The position numbers and the translations under genes were made by a program. DNA of 64,000 bases from NCBI GenBank assembly GCA_001599935.1, contig BCIJ01000004.1:707716-771715 (forward strand). Reading direction: 5' to 3'. Shown here one piece after another: positions 36,179 to 47,872 of the stretch. The notes beneath the pieces were generated by a model. The model saw nothing but the letters and a program-made list of their open reading frames with translations, did no database searches and had not been told where the DNA came from. Origin of the DNA: Holtermannia corniformis. Lineage: Eukaryota; Basidiomycota; Tremellomycetes; Holtermanniales. Position 1 is the first letter of the stretch. Each line of letters begins with the position of its first letter.

Positions 36179-37756
36179 ATGTCGAAAAAGTATATTGGGT
36201 CGTTTGTTGACACTCCGACTCCTGGCGAGCTGCGGCTAGTGCACGACCATGCTCTGAGTCAGTAACGGCCGCTTTGAGGCTTATCGCTGAGTGCGCAGTC
36301 GTCGATGCTACCGGTTTCATCACCAGCTTTGGCCCATCTTCGGCGGCTCCTACGGCGTCAGACACAGTCCATATTCCACAAGGTAGCTTCCTACTGCCGA
36401 CATTCACAGATCTACATCTGCACTGTCCGCAGTATCTATACGCAGGCAATGGACTCGACCTTCCCCTCCTCGAATGGCTCGAACGCTACACTTATCCGGC
36501 CGAAGAGCGCATTGACGCCGAACCTGAACTGGCGAGAAGGGTGTATAGTGCGTTGATACGGCGGTTGAGAGAGGTCGGGACCGGGGCAACGGTCGCGTTT
36601 GGCACGATTGGGATCGAAGCAAAGTAAGTGTAGCATGCGACTCGATGTATGCTGATAAGCAGCTTGATCCTGGCAGACGAATTCACAAAGGCTGGTCTGC
36701 GCGGTTATGTCGGCAAGCTCTCGATGGACTGCTCGCCCGTGGGTCTGTCGCCTACCGCTATCACCAGCTTACATTTCAGCGAGCAACATACAATGAGCCG
36801 TCAACCGCCGCGTCCCTCGAGTCCATCACCTCCTTCATCGACCAGATCCACAACTCGCAAGCCACCCTACCCACACACGAGCAGCTAGTCCACCCCGTCA
36901 TTACCCCGCGGTTCGTGCCCGTCTGCACCGACGCCCTGCTCGAATCCCTCGGTGCGCTCGCAAAGGCGAAAAACGTCATGGTGCAAAGCCACATGTGCGA
37001 GAGCCGTGATCAGATTGAATGGGTGCGCGCAGAAAAGGGCCGTGAAGACGAGGATGTGTTTGATGCGGTGTGTGCGAGACTAGCGTATGTACAGTGCTAG
37101 GACTGATAATGACAGGCGGGGCTGTTGACGGCCAAGACCATCCAGGCGCATGTGACGACGCTACCGACTGAACTGATGCACCGGCTGAAAGCTCGCGGGA
37201 CGTCGGTCGCGCACTGCCCACTCTCGAACGTGTATTTTTCAGACGCCCAATTCCCGCTTCGCGAGTGCGTATCGTCCTAGCCTCGATCGTACTGATACCT
37301 GCAGGTCAATCGACGTTGGGCTGACGGTTGGGCTCGGGTCCGATATCGCCGGCGGGTACGCTCTCGACTTGCAGATCCAGATGCGCCAAGCGGTCGCTGT
37401 TGCCCGTATGCGTGAAGGCCAACGTAAAGAGGCTGGCGGCGGCTCTGACACCACCCTCCGAGTTGACTGGAAAGAGAGCCTTTACCTCGCCACTCGCGGT
37501 GGCGCTCGTGCGATTGGCCTCGAGGGCATGTGGAAAGTCGGTGCGCCGTTTGACGCTCAGCAGAGTGAGTATATCGCTGTCCATCTCGCATGCTGACTGC
37601 GCAGTTGCGATCGTCGACGAGGCAGGCAAAGGCATCGGAGCTCTAGACTTTTTCGACCGGCCGACGCTTGACGAAGCCGCGGTGGAGAAGTGGTGGTGTC
37701 TCGGCGATCCCCGCAACCGTGCGGCAATGTGGGTTCAAGGACGGGCAGTGAGATGA
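36179..37756 (+). CDS. GUD1: Guanine deaminase
   Basis: It converts guanine to xanthine in purine salvage, using one zinc ion. The amidohydrolase motifs are in order: LPTFTDLHLHCPQYLYAG (metal-binding HxH), DLPLLEWLERYTYPAE, VAFGTIG, GLRGYVGKLSMD, VQSHMCES (metal-binding His), TSVAHCPLSNVYF and LGSDIAGGYALDLQIQM (catalytic Asp). A C-terminal ATRGGARAIGLEG and FDAQQIAIVDEA follow. It starts MSKKYIGSFVDTPTPGEL. Five or so introns of about 45 bases are used. The end is WVQGRAVR. Confidence 0.94.
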
Positions 37757-37968
37757 AACGGTGCTTGCACATTCTCACGCTTGATGGCCGGCACTAGCAA
37801 CAAAGTTTGACCGGGCGAAAGGACGCGCACGGACGCGGTGCTGAAACGGCGTCCGTTTTCATGTTGGTTGTCGAGCATCTGTAACGTGCTGACGTTTCAT
37901 GCCACGGCCATGGGCATACTAAAGGCTGCTCGGGCAGTCCCTACTCATCACACTTGACCACTCTGACC

Positions 37969-40439
37969 ATGCCCCAGCTCGACACACCCTCACCGCCTTC
38001 GTCCCCAAACGTAGTCACACCTTCGTCTGCTGCCGGCAAGCGAGCACGCAAGAGTGTGAACCATTTTGGCAGCGTTGGGCAGTATGACATCGAGGACATT
38101 GACGAAGAGTTCTTGCAGCATGAGATTGCGCAGCCAAAGCCAAAGCCAAAGCCGAAGCCTCCTGCCATGAGTCAATCGAGCACCGTGGTGGGTATCTGGA
38201 CTTGGTTCACAATGCTGACGAACATAGTCACAGGCATCTACGCAATCTAAGACGAGCAAGATGACGAGCAAGTCGACGCAAACTGACCCTGGCGTGTTCA
38301 CCCCATCTGTGAGTCTCATCTGCTTTTGTCCTTGAAGCGCTGAGCTCTGCAGCCCAAACCGGAAGATCTCAAGCTAAGATCTCCGTTCGTCGAGAGTGCA
38401 TCCAAGTCGAACAAGCAGTCTGTGGGTATTTTCCGTGGTACAGCGATGATTAGCTTACGATAAGCTTCGACAGCCACCAAAGGCCGCACCGGTACGTCCT
38501 ACCGACACGTAGGCGACTTTGCTAAAGCCAGAAGAAAAAACATTTGTCGGTCGAGATGGTCACGAAGCGCACGCCTCCGAAGGCGGTCTACAAGGATGAT
38601 TCAGAGGCCGAGACCGATTCGGAGGCTGCGGAGGATGCGAGTGCATTTGAGCCGGACGACGCCTCTGAAGCAGACGAGGGCGCGCTCGACTCGCTTGCGT
38701 CGGCGTCTGAGCCCGACATGGACACGGAGGTAAGCTACTTGCGAGTGTCGCGCGCAAGAGCTGAATTACTAGGAGGAACCGAAGACTCTGAAGAAGTCGG
38801 CCAAATCCCGGGTACCAACTCCTGCCACGAAGAAAGCTGCCTCCGCGGCGGTGAGTTGTACAAAATATGTCGCACGTCGAGCTGACTCTGAGTAGCAGAA
38901 AGCGGCCAGGCAGCAGCCCGATACGGAGCTCGAGAGCGATGCATCTGAGGCTTCAGAGATCGAAGTAGGTGTTGGACAGGCATCGTCGCATCGCGCTTAC
39001 CTTGGCAGGTGAAGCCGGTCCACAACACCAAGGTAGGCTACATCAGGGAAATTCTGGTCAATTGACGATGCGCAGCCCGGGGCTCCGGTGACCAAAGCTG
39101 CAAACGAGTTGGGTAAGATTGCAGCCAGACCCACCGTTACGCCGAAAGGCAAGAAAGCAGGGAAGAAGTCGGCTGCCCGAGTCTCGACCTCTGCAGACGA
39201 GTCTAGCGAAGACAGCGACCGACCCAAAGTGACAAAGGCAAAGGTGGGTTCTTCACCCCGACGATGCACCAGCTGCTTACACGCTCGAGGCGACGGCAAA
39301 GCCGATTAAGCGCAAGACCCCGCTTTCGTCGGAAGAGGATGAGGTGGTCGTGGAAATGGTGCGACCACGAGATGTGCGAGCTTATGTGCTGACCTTCCGC
39401 TACAGTCAAGCAAGGCCACGCCGAAGGCCAAGAAAGACCTGCCTGTCAAGTCTACCAAAGGCTCGGTCAAGGTCTGTCCCCCGATGCGCGCGAGGTGATG
39501 CCTGATGACCAGCAGCGCACCAAGCACTCCTCGGACAGCGAGGTTGTCGACGAGAAGCTGGCTCGTAAAAAGATCAGCGTCAGTCTGTGGCCCCGGGTAG
39601 GGTGGTCAAGGCTGATCGTACGCGAATGCAGGCCAAGAGATCTGTGCCCGCCGACGAGAGCGACGGCGATGACGAATCGGACGCGCTGCCTGTGAGTGCT
39701 GTCCGCCACCGGTAGGTAGCACGACTGACACCATACGGCAGGCAAAGAAACCAGCGAACAAGTCAAAGTCGGAACCGAAGGCGGCTGTTGCGGTGGGTGA
39801 CAAGGTAGGCAAGCAGGTGAGTTGGCGAGGCTGTCGCCCAGTTGGGGGTCTGACAGCTCAGGCCAAGAAGCGCGCGCGTACGCCTGAAGCCGCTGGAACC
39901 GAGGCGAGTGCAGTGGCCACCTGTCGCTGCTCTACTCATACACCACAGTCAGAGGCGGAATCCAAGCCCAAAGCGAAGAAGCCCAAGGAGGCTGACGGAA
40001 AGGTCTGTCTGTTGCTGATTCAAGTAGCACACCCTTACGAGCGCAGGAGAAGGCCGCTCCGAAGCGGATCACTAAGCCAATCAAGCGCATACTATTCGAC
40101 GCACTCACGGAGGCAACGCAGAACGGTCACGACGTAACATGGCAAAAGCTCAACCGCACCCTCGGCATCCCCGATGCCAAGATCAGACGCCACTGGCGCG
40201 AGGTCATTGCTAGCGATATCGCGGGCTTCTACCAAGGCGATAGCAGCAACAAGGGCAAGGCTACGAAAGACTTCACCCCGGACGATCGCGCCAAGATTGC
40301 CGTCACCATGTTTGGCCTGTACGAGTCGATGGACTGGAAAGCTGTCCAGCAGGCGTGCCCGGGATTCGAGACGACCCAGCTCAAGCGCCATGTTCGCGAG
40401 GTCATGAGTAAGGAGGTTGGGGCGTTCCTCAGGGGCTGA
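37969..40439 (+). CDS. Lysine-rich nuclear-type protein, 16 phase-0 introns
   Basis: It starts MPQLDTPSPPSSPNVVTPSS and is composed of alternating basic (KPKPKPKPP, KKAGKKSAARVST) and acidic Ser-rich (DSEAETDSEAAED, DESDGDDESDALP) modules. The only folded-looking part is the last about 120 residues: ILFDALTEATQNGHDVTWQK, KIRRHWREVIASDIAGFY, FTPDDRAKIAVTMFGLYES, HVREVMSKEVGAFLRG. That region could be a helical DNA- or protein-binding domain; I do not recognise it. I placed 16 introns of about 40-53 bases, and each one falls between codons. One exon is 18 nt (38474-38491), and one intron uses a GC donor (39904-39948). A chromatin or nucleolar role is inference from composition. Confidence 0.82.
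38474..38491 (+). other. 18-nt microexon of the lysine-rich gene
   Basis: It encodes PPKAAP between a cgacag acceptor and a gtacgt donor, phase 0 on both sides. It can be skipped without a frame change. Confidence 0.65.
39904..39948 (+). other. GC-AG intron, 45 bases
   Basis: The intron starts gcgagt and ends accacag. Removing it joins GGA ACC GAG to TCA GAG GCG in frame. Nearby GT donors give the wrong frame. GC-AG introns are a known minor class of U2-type introns. Confidence 0.75.
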
Positions 40440-41283
40440 GCGGGCTGCTTGGGTGTAGTATCACTGTGCCATGTCATATATGTGCTGTCAAGAGAGGGAG
40501 ACTTTGGCGCGGTCGTGAGCGGCAGTCGTATCGAGCGCGTGGTACCCGGTGTCAAAGCTTGCACATCTTCCCTGACGAGAGTGGCATACTGGGTCACACT
40601 ACGACCGACCAAGCCGTCGTTCGGGCTCGACGAGTGCAGTATGGATCCGATGCTGTCGCGTATCACTTGCAGGGGTGGTACCGGCGGCGTTGGAGACTTG
40701 GCCTCTGACAAGCCGCCCACCCCGCTCAATCCTCAGCTTCGATTCTACGAACACGCCCACGCATCCCACGCCGGGAGGTGTGTCGCTCCACCAGCATGCT
40801 CAGTCCGCACGCTGCTCTCATCGGGACATTGTCGATCGTGCCAGAGAGCAAGTGGTTCATAGACTATGGATGACTGACGACCACACCGACGAAGCCCTAA
40901 CACCCTTCCACAGATCGGACGATCGTATCCTCGGCACGACCGGTTTGGTAAACACCACGGCTCACCGAGTTATGACTGCACGGGTGAATGACGGTCAGGG
41001 GAGTGATAACCTCTGACGGGTTGTTTCGTACGCCTCGCTCGGCGGCCCCTTTGACGCATCCCATCGCTGCAGTATCGTCCATCACTCTCCGAACGCAAGC
41101 CCACGCCCCACGTGCGAAAAGTGGCACTTTTGACCGACATTCCCGTCCGTCGACTCTTACGCATCACCAAGGTCGTCAAAAAGCCCTGAAAGCTGCTAGG
41201 ACATCCCAGCAATCGTGCCCGAGCACAACGCGTCGAGTGTAAGCCCACACAGTAATGCGTGTGCAAAAAGTCGCGCAAAAAGA
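40440..41283. other. Gene-poor stretch
   Basis: Nothing recognised between the lysine-rich gene and the tRNA gene. Confidence 0.5.
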
Positions 41284-41382
41284 TCTTCCAAGCCCGGGTC
41301 GAACGGGCGGCCTCAGGATTACGTAAGCGTGATTACGTCATGCCATTACAGTCCCACGCTCTTCCAGCTGAGCTATTGGAAG
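41284..41382 (-). tRNA. tRNA-Tyr (GUA) with an intron of about 26 bases
   Basis: On the minus strand the gene starts CTTCCAATAGCTCAGCTGG (acceptor 5' half, A box). The anticodon stem TGGGA and loop CT-GTA-A follow. After the intron the other stem side is TCCTG (two G-U pairs). The T arm reads GCCCG-TTCGACC-CGGGC, and TTGGAAG closes a perfect 7-base acceptor stem. The anticodon GTA reads tyrosine codons. The intron lies one base 3' of the anticodon, as in eukaryotic tRNA-Tyr. CCA is not encoded, as expected. Confidence 0.95.
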
Positions 41383-42595
41383 CTTTATGTCTGGCGCCAA
41401 CCATCACGGACTACAATCCAATCTGCGCTGGCGGTCCTGGTCAGCGGTCTATCTGGCTGTTTCCCGCAATCCTCATTGATTCTGCCTGCTCTATTGAATT
41501 GCTTGTAATAAAAACCCACCTATTAGGCTGCTACGTGAAGAAATAGTTGAGATACAGGTGGTGGACATGAGGGTCACACGGCGAGGAAAAGTGCCACTTT
41601 AGTCAAGTGCGTCACGTATGCCACTTTGCCAGCGTCTCTGCGGACGGGCTTGAGAACGTCTCTGGATGATAGGGCAGTGAGGAGGGGATCCATGAAGCAT
41701 GTATGGTGGAGACAAGGTACGATGTCGGGTATGTTGAATGGCCGAAGAGCATCGTGCCACATTGACCGTGGGCCTGATAGGGCGAGCTCCGGCAGCCAGT
41801 TTACTGTCTGTTGATGGTAGCATCGCCTACCACGGCTCTCCTTGCTCTCCCATTCAAACGTTTGGACTGCGGCCATGCGCAAGTCACATATCACATACAA
41901 GACGCGAGCCATCTACCACTCGGACGGCCTAAGCGCGGCGCAGCGGCCGACGTACAAGACAACCGCATGGCACGGCACTCTGTCAGCCGCCTCCCATCTC
42001 CCGTTCGTGAGACTGATTCGCGCTTGTCCGGTGTGAGATCCGCTCAACGGACTGCCAAGCGTTCGAGCCAAACGTTCGAGCCACGCTGCGCTTTGACCCT
42101 CGCAGTACCCCCTCGTACCGAGGCATGTCTGGGTCATGCATGCCTGTAGCTCTCCACGCCGTGACGCGAGCAACCAATCGAAGACAGCGACCAACGCTAG
42201 TGAACACTTTGTGAGCGCCTGACCCGACCGGCCGTGCGGGTCCGACACGTGGTTTAAGGCTTCGCCGCGGCCGCCGCCCTTGTTCTCGACGATCCCAGCG
42301 ACCGCCAGTGTCAGTGAGCGACATTCTCTTCCACTCTACTGGTTGAACAAGACCGGTTGGCACAGGGCCGGCAGAGAGGACGGAGACGCGCCACCGATAG
42401 GGTGTGACTGGAAGCCGTCCGCGTAAACTCTCCAAGGTTTGCTTGGTTCCTGAAAGGGAAAGCAGGCGAATCAGCACTGCATCTTTGTGCATCGTTCGAT
42501 TGCGACGTAGCGACCAAGCATGCAAAGAACTCAGGTGGGTGCAGTGCAGCGTCTCGATAGATGCCGGAGCATGTGTAGACTTATAGCACGGCCAG
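41383..42595. other. Gene-poor stretch upstream of the Ert1-like gene
   Basis: No gene recognised on either strand. It includes the promoter of the Ert1-like gene. Confidence 0.5.
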
Positions 42596-44578
42596 ATGGA
42601 CCGCCAGTACTCGTGGCAAACAACTCGGTCCGGGAGCTCTGACGGTTCGGGCTCACCCGTCAAGCCCGAGTACGTCGAGCCGCACCCTCACAAGACGAAC
42701 GGCAAGGCTCGCGGCGGACGGCGGGCAGAGGGTGAGAAGCGGAAAAAGACACCAAAGGGTAAGCATGGCGACCGTCTAGGTTTAGTAGCTCATCCCGTAG
42801 CGTGTCTGCACTGTCAAAAGGCGCACTTGACGTGCGATGACTGTGAGTTAGTGCAACGATGTTCGAGCTGACGAGTCAGCCCGACCATGCGCACGCTGTG
42901 TCAAAAAGGGACTGCAGGACGCTTGCGTCGAGGGCCACAGGAAGAAGGCCAAATACCTGATGGAGGAGGACGAGATTGGTGAGGGTCGGACCGAGCGCGC
43001 CGCTGGCAGCTCATCTTGTAGTCGCTCCGCCGCCTGCGCCAGTACAAGACATGCCCCCACCACCAGCACCCGTCATGCTCCCGCCGTCACTCTCGCCAGA
43101 CCAGCTCGAGTTTCCAGCAAGCAAGCTGCCGTATATCGCCCCGCAAGACGTAACAGTCCGACCGTATGGTCAAGGCTCGTGGTCGATGCCACCGCCAGTA
43201 CAGGCTCTGCCCCAGCTTGCCCCGCTTGCAAGCAACGAGACGCTCTACGGAGGCAAGAGCGAAATGGACCCCGTGTTCTTCGACATGAACAACCTGGACC
43301 CAAGCCACCGTGCGTCGTCGGTGCACCAGCCTCTTCTAACATTGTAGCCTTTACATCGGCTCAAACCAACATGGAGTACGAGTTCCTCGGGTCGCTCTTT
43401 GGGATCCCATCGCCCTACAACGCTGCCGGCCCGTCACCTACGACGTCGGGTGACGCCTCGCTCCCATCGCCAAGCAACCTCGCGACCATACCACAGGGTA
43501 CCGACTTTCTCAACTTTCTCGACTCGTCATGGCCGGCACAAGACCCTTCGCCTTCCAACCAGTCTTACGAGTCATCGGCCATGCCCGTTCACCCGTCGTT
43601 CCCGTCTGAAACGCCATCAACGACAGCCACGGCCGCAACGCCGACAATGTTCACGCGATGGGCCGGCGGCGAGGGCGAATCCGAGCTCGAGTCGATTGCG
43701 CCTTCGCATGCTCCCGTACAGACCATGACGCCAACCGAGGTCTACCGCAACGTGTCCAAGTCGTAGTGAGTGTCCCACGGGCGGGTTGGGCAAGCTGACG
43801 AGGGAGTGACTACACCGAGGGCTACCACTTTCTCATGAAGTACCTCACCAACACGTGAGTGCCAAAGCCGTCGACCGTGCTGACCCTGCAGGTTTACCCA
43901 GACCGACGTGTTGCGCGTAGTCAAAGCGCTCGCCCAGTTCCGACCCAGCCTGATCGCCCTCCAGTGCGTCCACCAGTTTCTCCCCCACCCGCTGACCGTC
44001 AGAATGTCACTCACGGAGAACGACGAAATCTTTCTCGAGCGCTCGTTCCAACGAACACTGATAGTGCGTCACCCCCGTTCAAACCTCGCTGACCTGCAGG
44101 AACTCGAAAAGCTCGTGTCGTATTCTGGCACGTCGACGGCCGCGTGGCGAAGAACGGGCGAGCTCTGTCTCGTCAGTCCCGAGTTTTGCAGGTTGACAGG
44201 GCGGACAAAGGGCGAGCTGTTGGGCAAGAAGACGTTTGTGTACGAGTTGTTTGATCAGGCTTCGTGAGTGTTCGACGGCGTGACGGCGCTGACACGCAGG
44301 ACGGTGACGTATTGGGAAGGGTTCAGCGTGCATGCGTTTGAGAACACGACGCAGCACTTTTTCATGCGCTGCGTGATCACCACGGCCGAGGGGCGGCCGT
44401 TGCCCACCACCTGTTGTTTTACTATTCGAAGAGATGTGAGTCGGCCGGAGCCATGACGGCGCTGACGGCTCAGGTGTTTGATCTGGTACGCCCCTCGGTT
44501 GTCCCGTGCACACTGACCCGGCAGCCATCGGTCATCATCGGGCAGTATATCCCGATCCCAGGGCCCGCACGAGGTTGA
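42596..44578 (+). CDS. ERT1: Ert1/AcuK-like Zn2Cys6 activator of gluconeogenesis
   Basis: Ert1-type factors switch on gluconeogenic and non-fermentable-carbon genes. After a Ser/Pro-rich start the zinc cluster is rebuilt over two introns: ACLHCQKAHLTCDD, then SRPCARCVKKGLQDAC. This gives the six-cysteine spacing 2-6-5-2-8. EGHRKKAKYLMEEDE follows, which is diagnostic for this subfamily. A long Pro/Ser-rich linker leads to a C-terminal PAS-type region: EYEFLGSLFGIPSPYNAAGP, GYHFLMKYLTNTFTQTDV, TAAWRRTGELCLVSPEFCRL, LGKKTFVYELFDQAS, VTYWEGFSVHAFENTTQHFF. It ends YIPIPGPARG. The stop is 118 bases from the convergent homeodomain gene. Confidence 0.92.
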
Positions 44579-44696
44579 GCATATGCATGTGCGCTAGACA
44601 ACAAAATAGACAGTCGTTGGTCTTGTCGACAAGACGGCACCCGGAACCGATCGAAATATCTACAGTGAAAAACCCGGAAAGAGGCCGCGCGCCCGC

Positions 44697-46979
44697 TCAG
44701 TCAAACAGGTTGCGGCTAAAAATGTTGCCTTGGGAGAGACGGCGCTGGCGATCTTGGTCTACCCAAGCTTGCTCGGCGCCGGACGAACGACTGCGCTGGG
44801 ACGCGGGGTAGCCGGCCGAGAGCGAGTGCTGCGAGTCGGTTTGCGGGGCAGAGTGGGCAGAGAGCGGCGAGGGCATGTAATCGGACAAAGGCGAGACGTA
44901 TTGCGAAGGCGTCGGTTGATGGGGTTCTTCGGGCACAGCGGTGCCGTTGACGTGCAGCTCGACGGGCGAAGGCCGTTCAACTGCTGTTGACTCGATCGCT
45001 TTCGCGGGGGCCGGCGCCTGTTCGACAGAGAAGCCCTGGGCAAGAGGGGACGGTCGGTGCGCGTGGCCTAGAGAAGATCCAGCGAGTCGAGCGCCATCAA
45101 CGCCGAGGAATGCAAAGTTGTGCAACAAGTCGGCCGGCCTGTCTAGTCAGCTCGGTCCGGTCGCGACCTTGTCACTCACGCTGAAGCCCGACGAGCGTCT
45201 GGGTGGAAGCCATCCGGGACCGTCATGTACCCAACCATATTCTGGTCTGCGCCAGAGTCTTCAAAGATCTGACTCAGGTTGACCTGGGCCATCCAGTCCT
45301 GCGGCATCCCCCAGTCGCTCCCGCTCCCGTTCTCGGTCGCTTCCGTCTGGGTCGTATCGACCGAAGCGATACTGCCATAGCGCGCCTTTGAAAAGTCGTA
45401 CACGGGTGACGGCATCACGGCGTCCGGCGACGCATACAGCGCATCGCCCGGCGGCATCGTCGACCCAAACGAGAACGCCGGGTTCGGGAGCGGACCCTGC
45501 GTGAACGCTTGCGCAAAGTCGCCGAGCCCTTGGGGCGAGACGAGATCATACGGCGACGTATGCTGAGAATACGACGCTGACATTGGCGTCCCGAGTTGTC
45601 CGTCCAGACTGTACGTGTTGGATGTCTGCACTGTGAGTTCACGCGGACGCGCCGCTGGCTGTTCATGGTCTTGGATCGGGCTGAGCTCACGCCGGGTCGA
45701 AGGAGAAGTCCGACCGAAGCCGTTTGGTTGGCTGCGGGCCGAAGTGAGCGAGTGCAAGGTGCCGACCCGCGGCGGGGTGAAAGGACCAGACGAGACGGTT
45801 GTGGAACCGTTGGGCAGCGAGGCGCGTCGGCCTGGATGCATGCCAACGAGGTGGGCTGGAAGGTGCCGTCCCGAAGGTGATGGTGGGATTGGGCCGGGGG
45901 AAGAAGCTACACGCTGGCCGACGGCCGAGACGGGGGTAGGGTACGGCAGACTTCCCCTACGAGCTTCGGCTGCCGAGCCAAGTGACGGCTTGCGGGGTGT
46001 GCCCAGCTCGTCGCGGTCGTCGACACTGAGTCGTCGATTGGCCGTACTGGGTGGTGGTGGCAGGAATTGACCATTGTCGATTGGCGATTGCGTCTCTTGC
46101 GAGCTGTAGCGCGCGGCGGTGAACGGTGAGCTGAGGTGACTGGGGCCCTGTGCGGATTCCAGCGGTGACGGCTTGATTGCCGGGTTGACGTGCGCGAGCT
46201 GTTCCTCCAACAGTACCCGCTGAGCCTCTCTCTCCTTTTTCTGCGTCGCCTTTGCCTTTGCCCGGCTGTCGCTGTCAGCGCGCGGTCGACGCGGATAAAG
46301 TACGCACCGGTTCTGGAACCAGACTTGGACCCCTCGAGTGGTCATGCCCAGCATATCGGCGAGCGCCTTGCGGTGCTGGTTGCTTGGTTTTGGGTTTTGC
46401 AGAAAGCTTTCTTCGAGCACGCGAAACTGTTCAGGGGTGGTGCGCCGGCGATGCTTGACCTGACGAACGCCATCAAAGTGGCTTGTCAGTTGATGCTCTT
46501 TGTCCTTTGGTTTGCGAAGTACCTCCATGGGGTTGTAGAGCATCTCTCCATCCTGAGCGTCCTCGTCTGCCCAGCCTGCGTACCCGCTTGGACCGGGTGC
46601 GAGCGAGGGGTTGGGATCGAGCGCGTAGCTTGCCGGGTTGAAGCCGTGGCCGTCGTACGGTGCGAGCTCGGGTGGGAACCGGTAGCCGTATGCACTGGGT
46701 GGTGGTGCGGGAGCCAAGACGCCGTTTGGGACAAACCCCTGATCGGGGGATTCGCCGGGGTAGAGGGCCGGCTGCGGGCGTTGGTACCGTCTGGTGTCGG
46801 GGATCGGAGGTGGAGGAGCCAGAGGATACAATTGAGCGGCTGGGTCGAGCGGTGTGCCGAGCGGGGGCGGCGGTGGGTAGTTGTATTGACCTTGAGCGTC
46901 CGGCTGGCCCTGGCTCGAGGTCGGCAAGAGATGCATGGGCAGATAACCGCCGGGCTGGGGCGGGGACGGGTAGGCCATT
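44697..46979 (-). CDS. Homeodomain transcription factor
   Basis: The start MAYPSPPQPGGYLPMHLLPT opens a Pro/Tyr-rich N-terminal region of about 170 residues. A classical (non-TALE) homeodomain follows: HRRRTTPEQFRVLEESFLQN, then LADMLGMTTRGVQVWFQNR and, across an intron, RAKAKATQKKERE. The intron falls between the WFQNR and RAKAK of helix 3. The remaining about 480 residues are disordered, Ser/Pro/Gln-rich, and include DWGMPQDWMAQVNLSQIFE, a hydrophobic patch that could be an activation segment. The last exon ends GNIFSRNLFD. It belongs with Phx1-like fungal homeodomain proteins rather than the mating-type ones, judged by the typical 60-residue domain. A 263-residue ORF on the opposite strand is a shadow. 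Confidence 0.9.
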
Positions 46980-47872
46980 GAGCAGGTTGAGAATGACTGA
47001 GCGGCCACGAGCATGCACGCGTGCGGATACTATCGAGCCAAGGGCAAAGTGTCCGCAGAGATCGAGGGCCGGCACGACTGTGAATTAGAAGGAAAGGGGT
47101 CTTGGACCGAGGGATCGGTAGGTGGGCAGGTGAGCAGGCGACGCAATCTATCAACCAACTCATCAGCGGTGAGATTGCGAGGCGCAGTGGACGCAAACTC
47201 CGCTCGCGAAGCAGCGTCGCAGGTTGACAAGGGATCGAGACGTACTTGCGATGGCGCGTCCGGGTCGACCGCTAGGCGGCAAAGGAGCCCTGGGCGCCCA
47301 GTGCTATCCGGGCATACAGAAAAGAGAGGACCGCTGTCAACGCGCTCGTCAACGGACCGTCCGACGCGCACAGCAATCTGAACGGACCGAGCTCCTGTAT
47401 GGCGCACCGGACGCCTTCGAGTCCTGCACGCCCTCGGCTCGCGCGAGCACCGTCCAAACGGAGCGAGCGGGCACTGGTGACCGTAGAGGTCCGACAGACT
47501 TGTGCTTGACTGCTGCTGGTACAAGAAGAGGAGGGGATATGGACAACAAGGTGCAGACAGCGAGTGCAGTCTCTCGCCCGTTGCAATTACTCGATCCGGT
47601 GATTGACCTTGGGGACGTCAGCGGCCCTCTATGCCTTGTCGAGCAGGCCAGGAGGGGTACAGGCAGCGAGGGAGCGCTCTAGCTAGGCTATGCTACCGTG
47701 TCCCGTCAAAGCAGCGGGCGAGCGCACAATGACATCCTCGGAGCACGGCCACGTTGCTGACAATCCTCCGACGCTAAGGTGTACATTGAGCAAACTAGAC
47801 TAGGTAGTACAATACGTGCACACGGCTCACTTGTACGCCGCCTGCGAGCATCAGCACCGTCCCCGTCAGTGC
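46980..47872. other. Intergenic, upstream of the homeodomain gene
   Basis: Only conflicting short ORFs. It serves as the promoter of the homeodomain gene and the 3' flank of the acyl-CoA synthetase gene. Confidence 0.55.

Noticed and set aside
46190..46981. A 263-residue plus-strand ORF
   Set aside because: It is antisense to the homeodomain gene, whose homeobox lies in the minus frame. No domain is seen in the plus frame.
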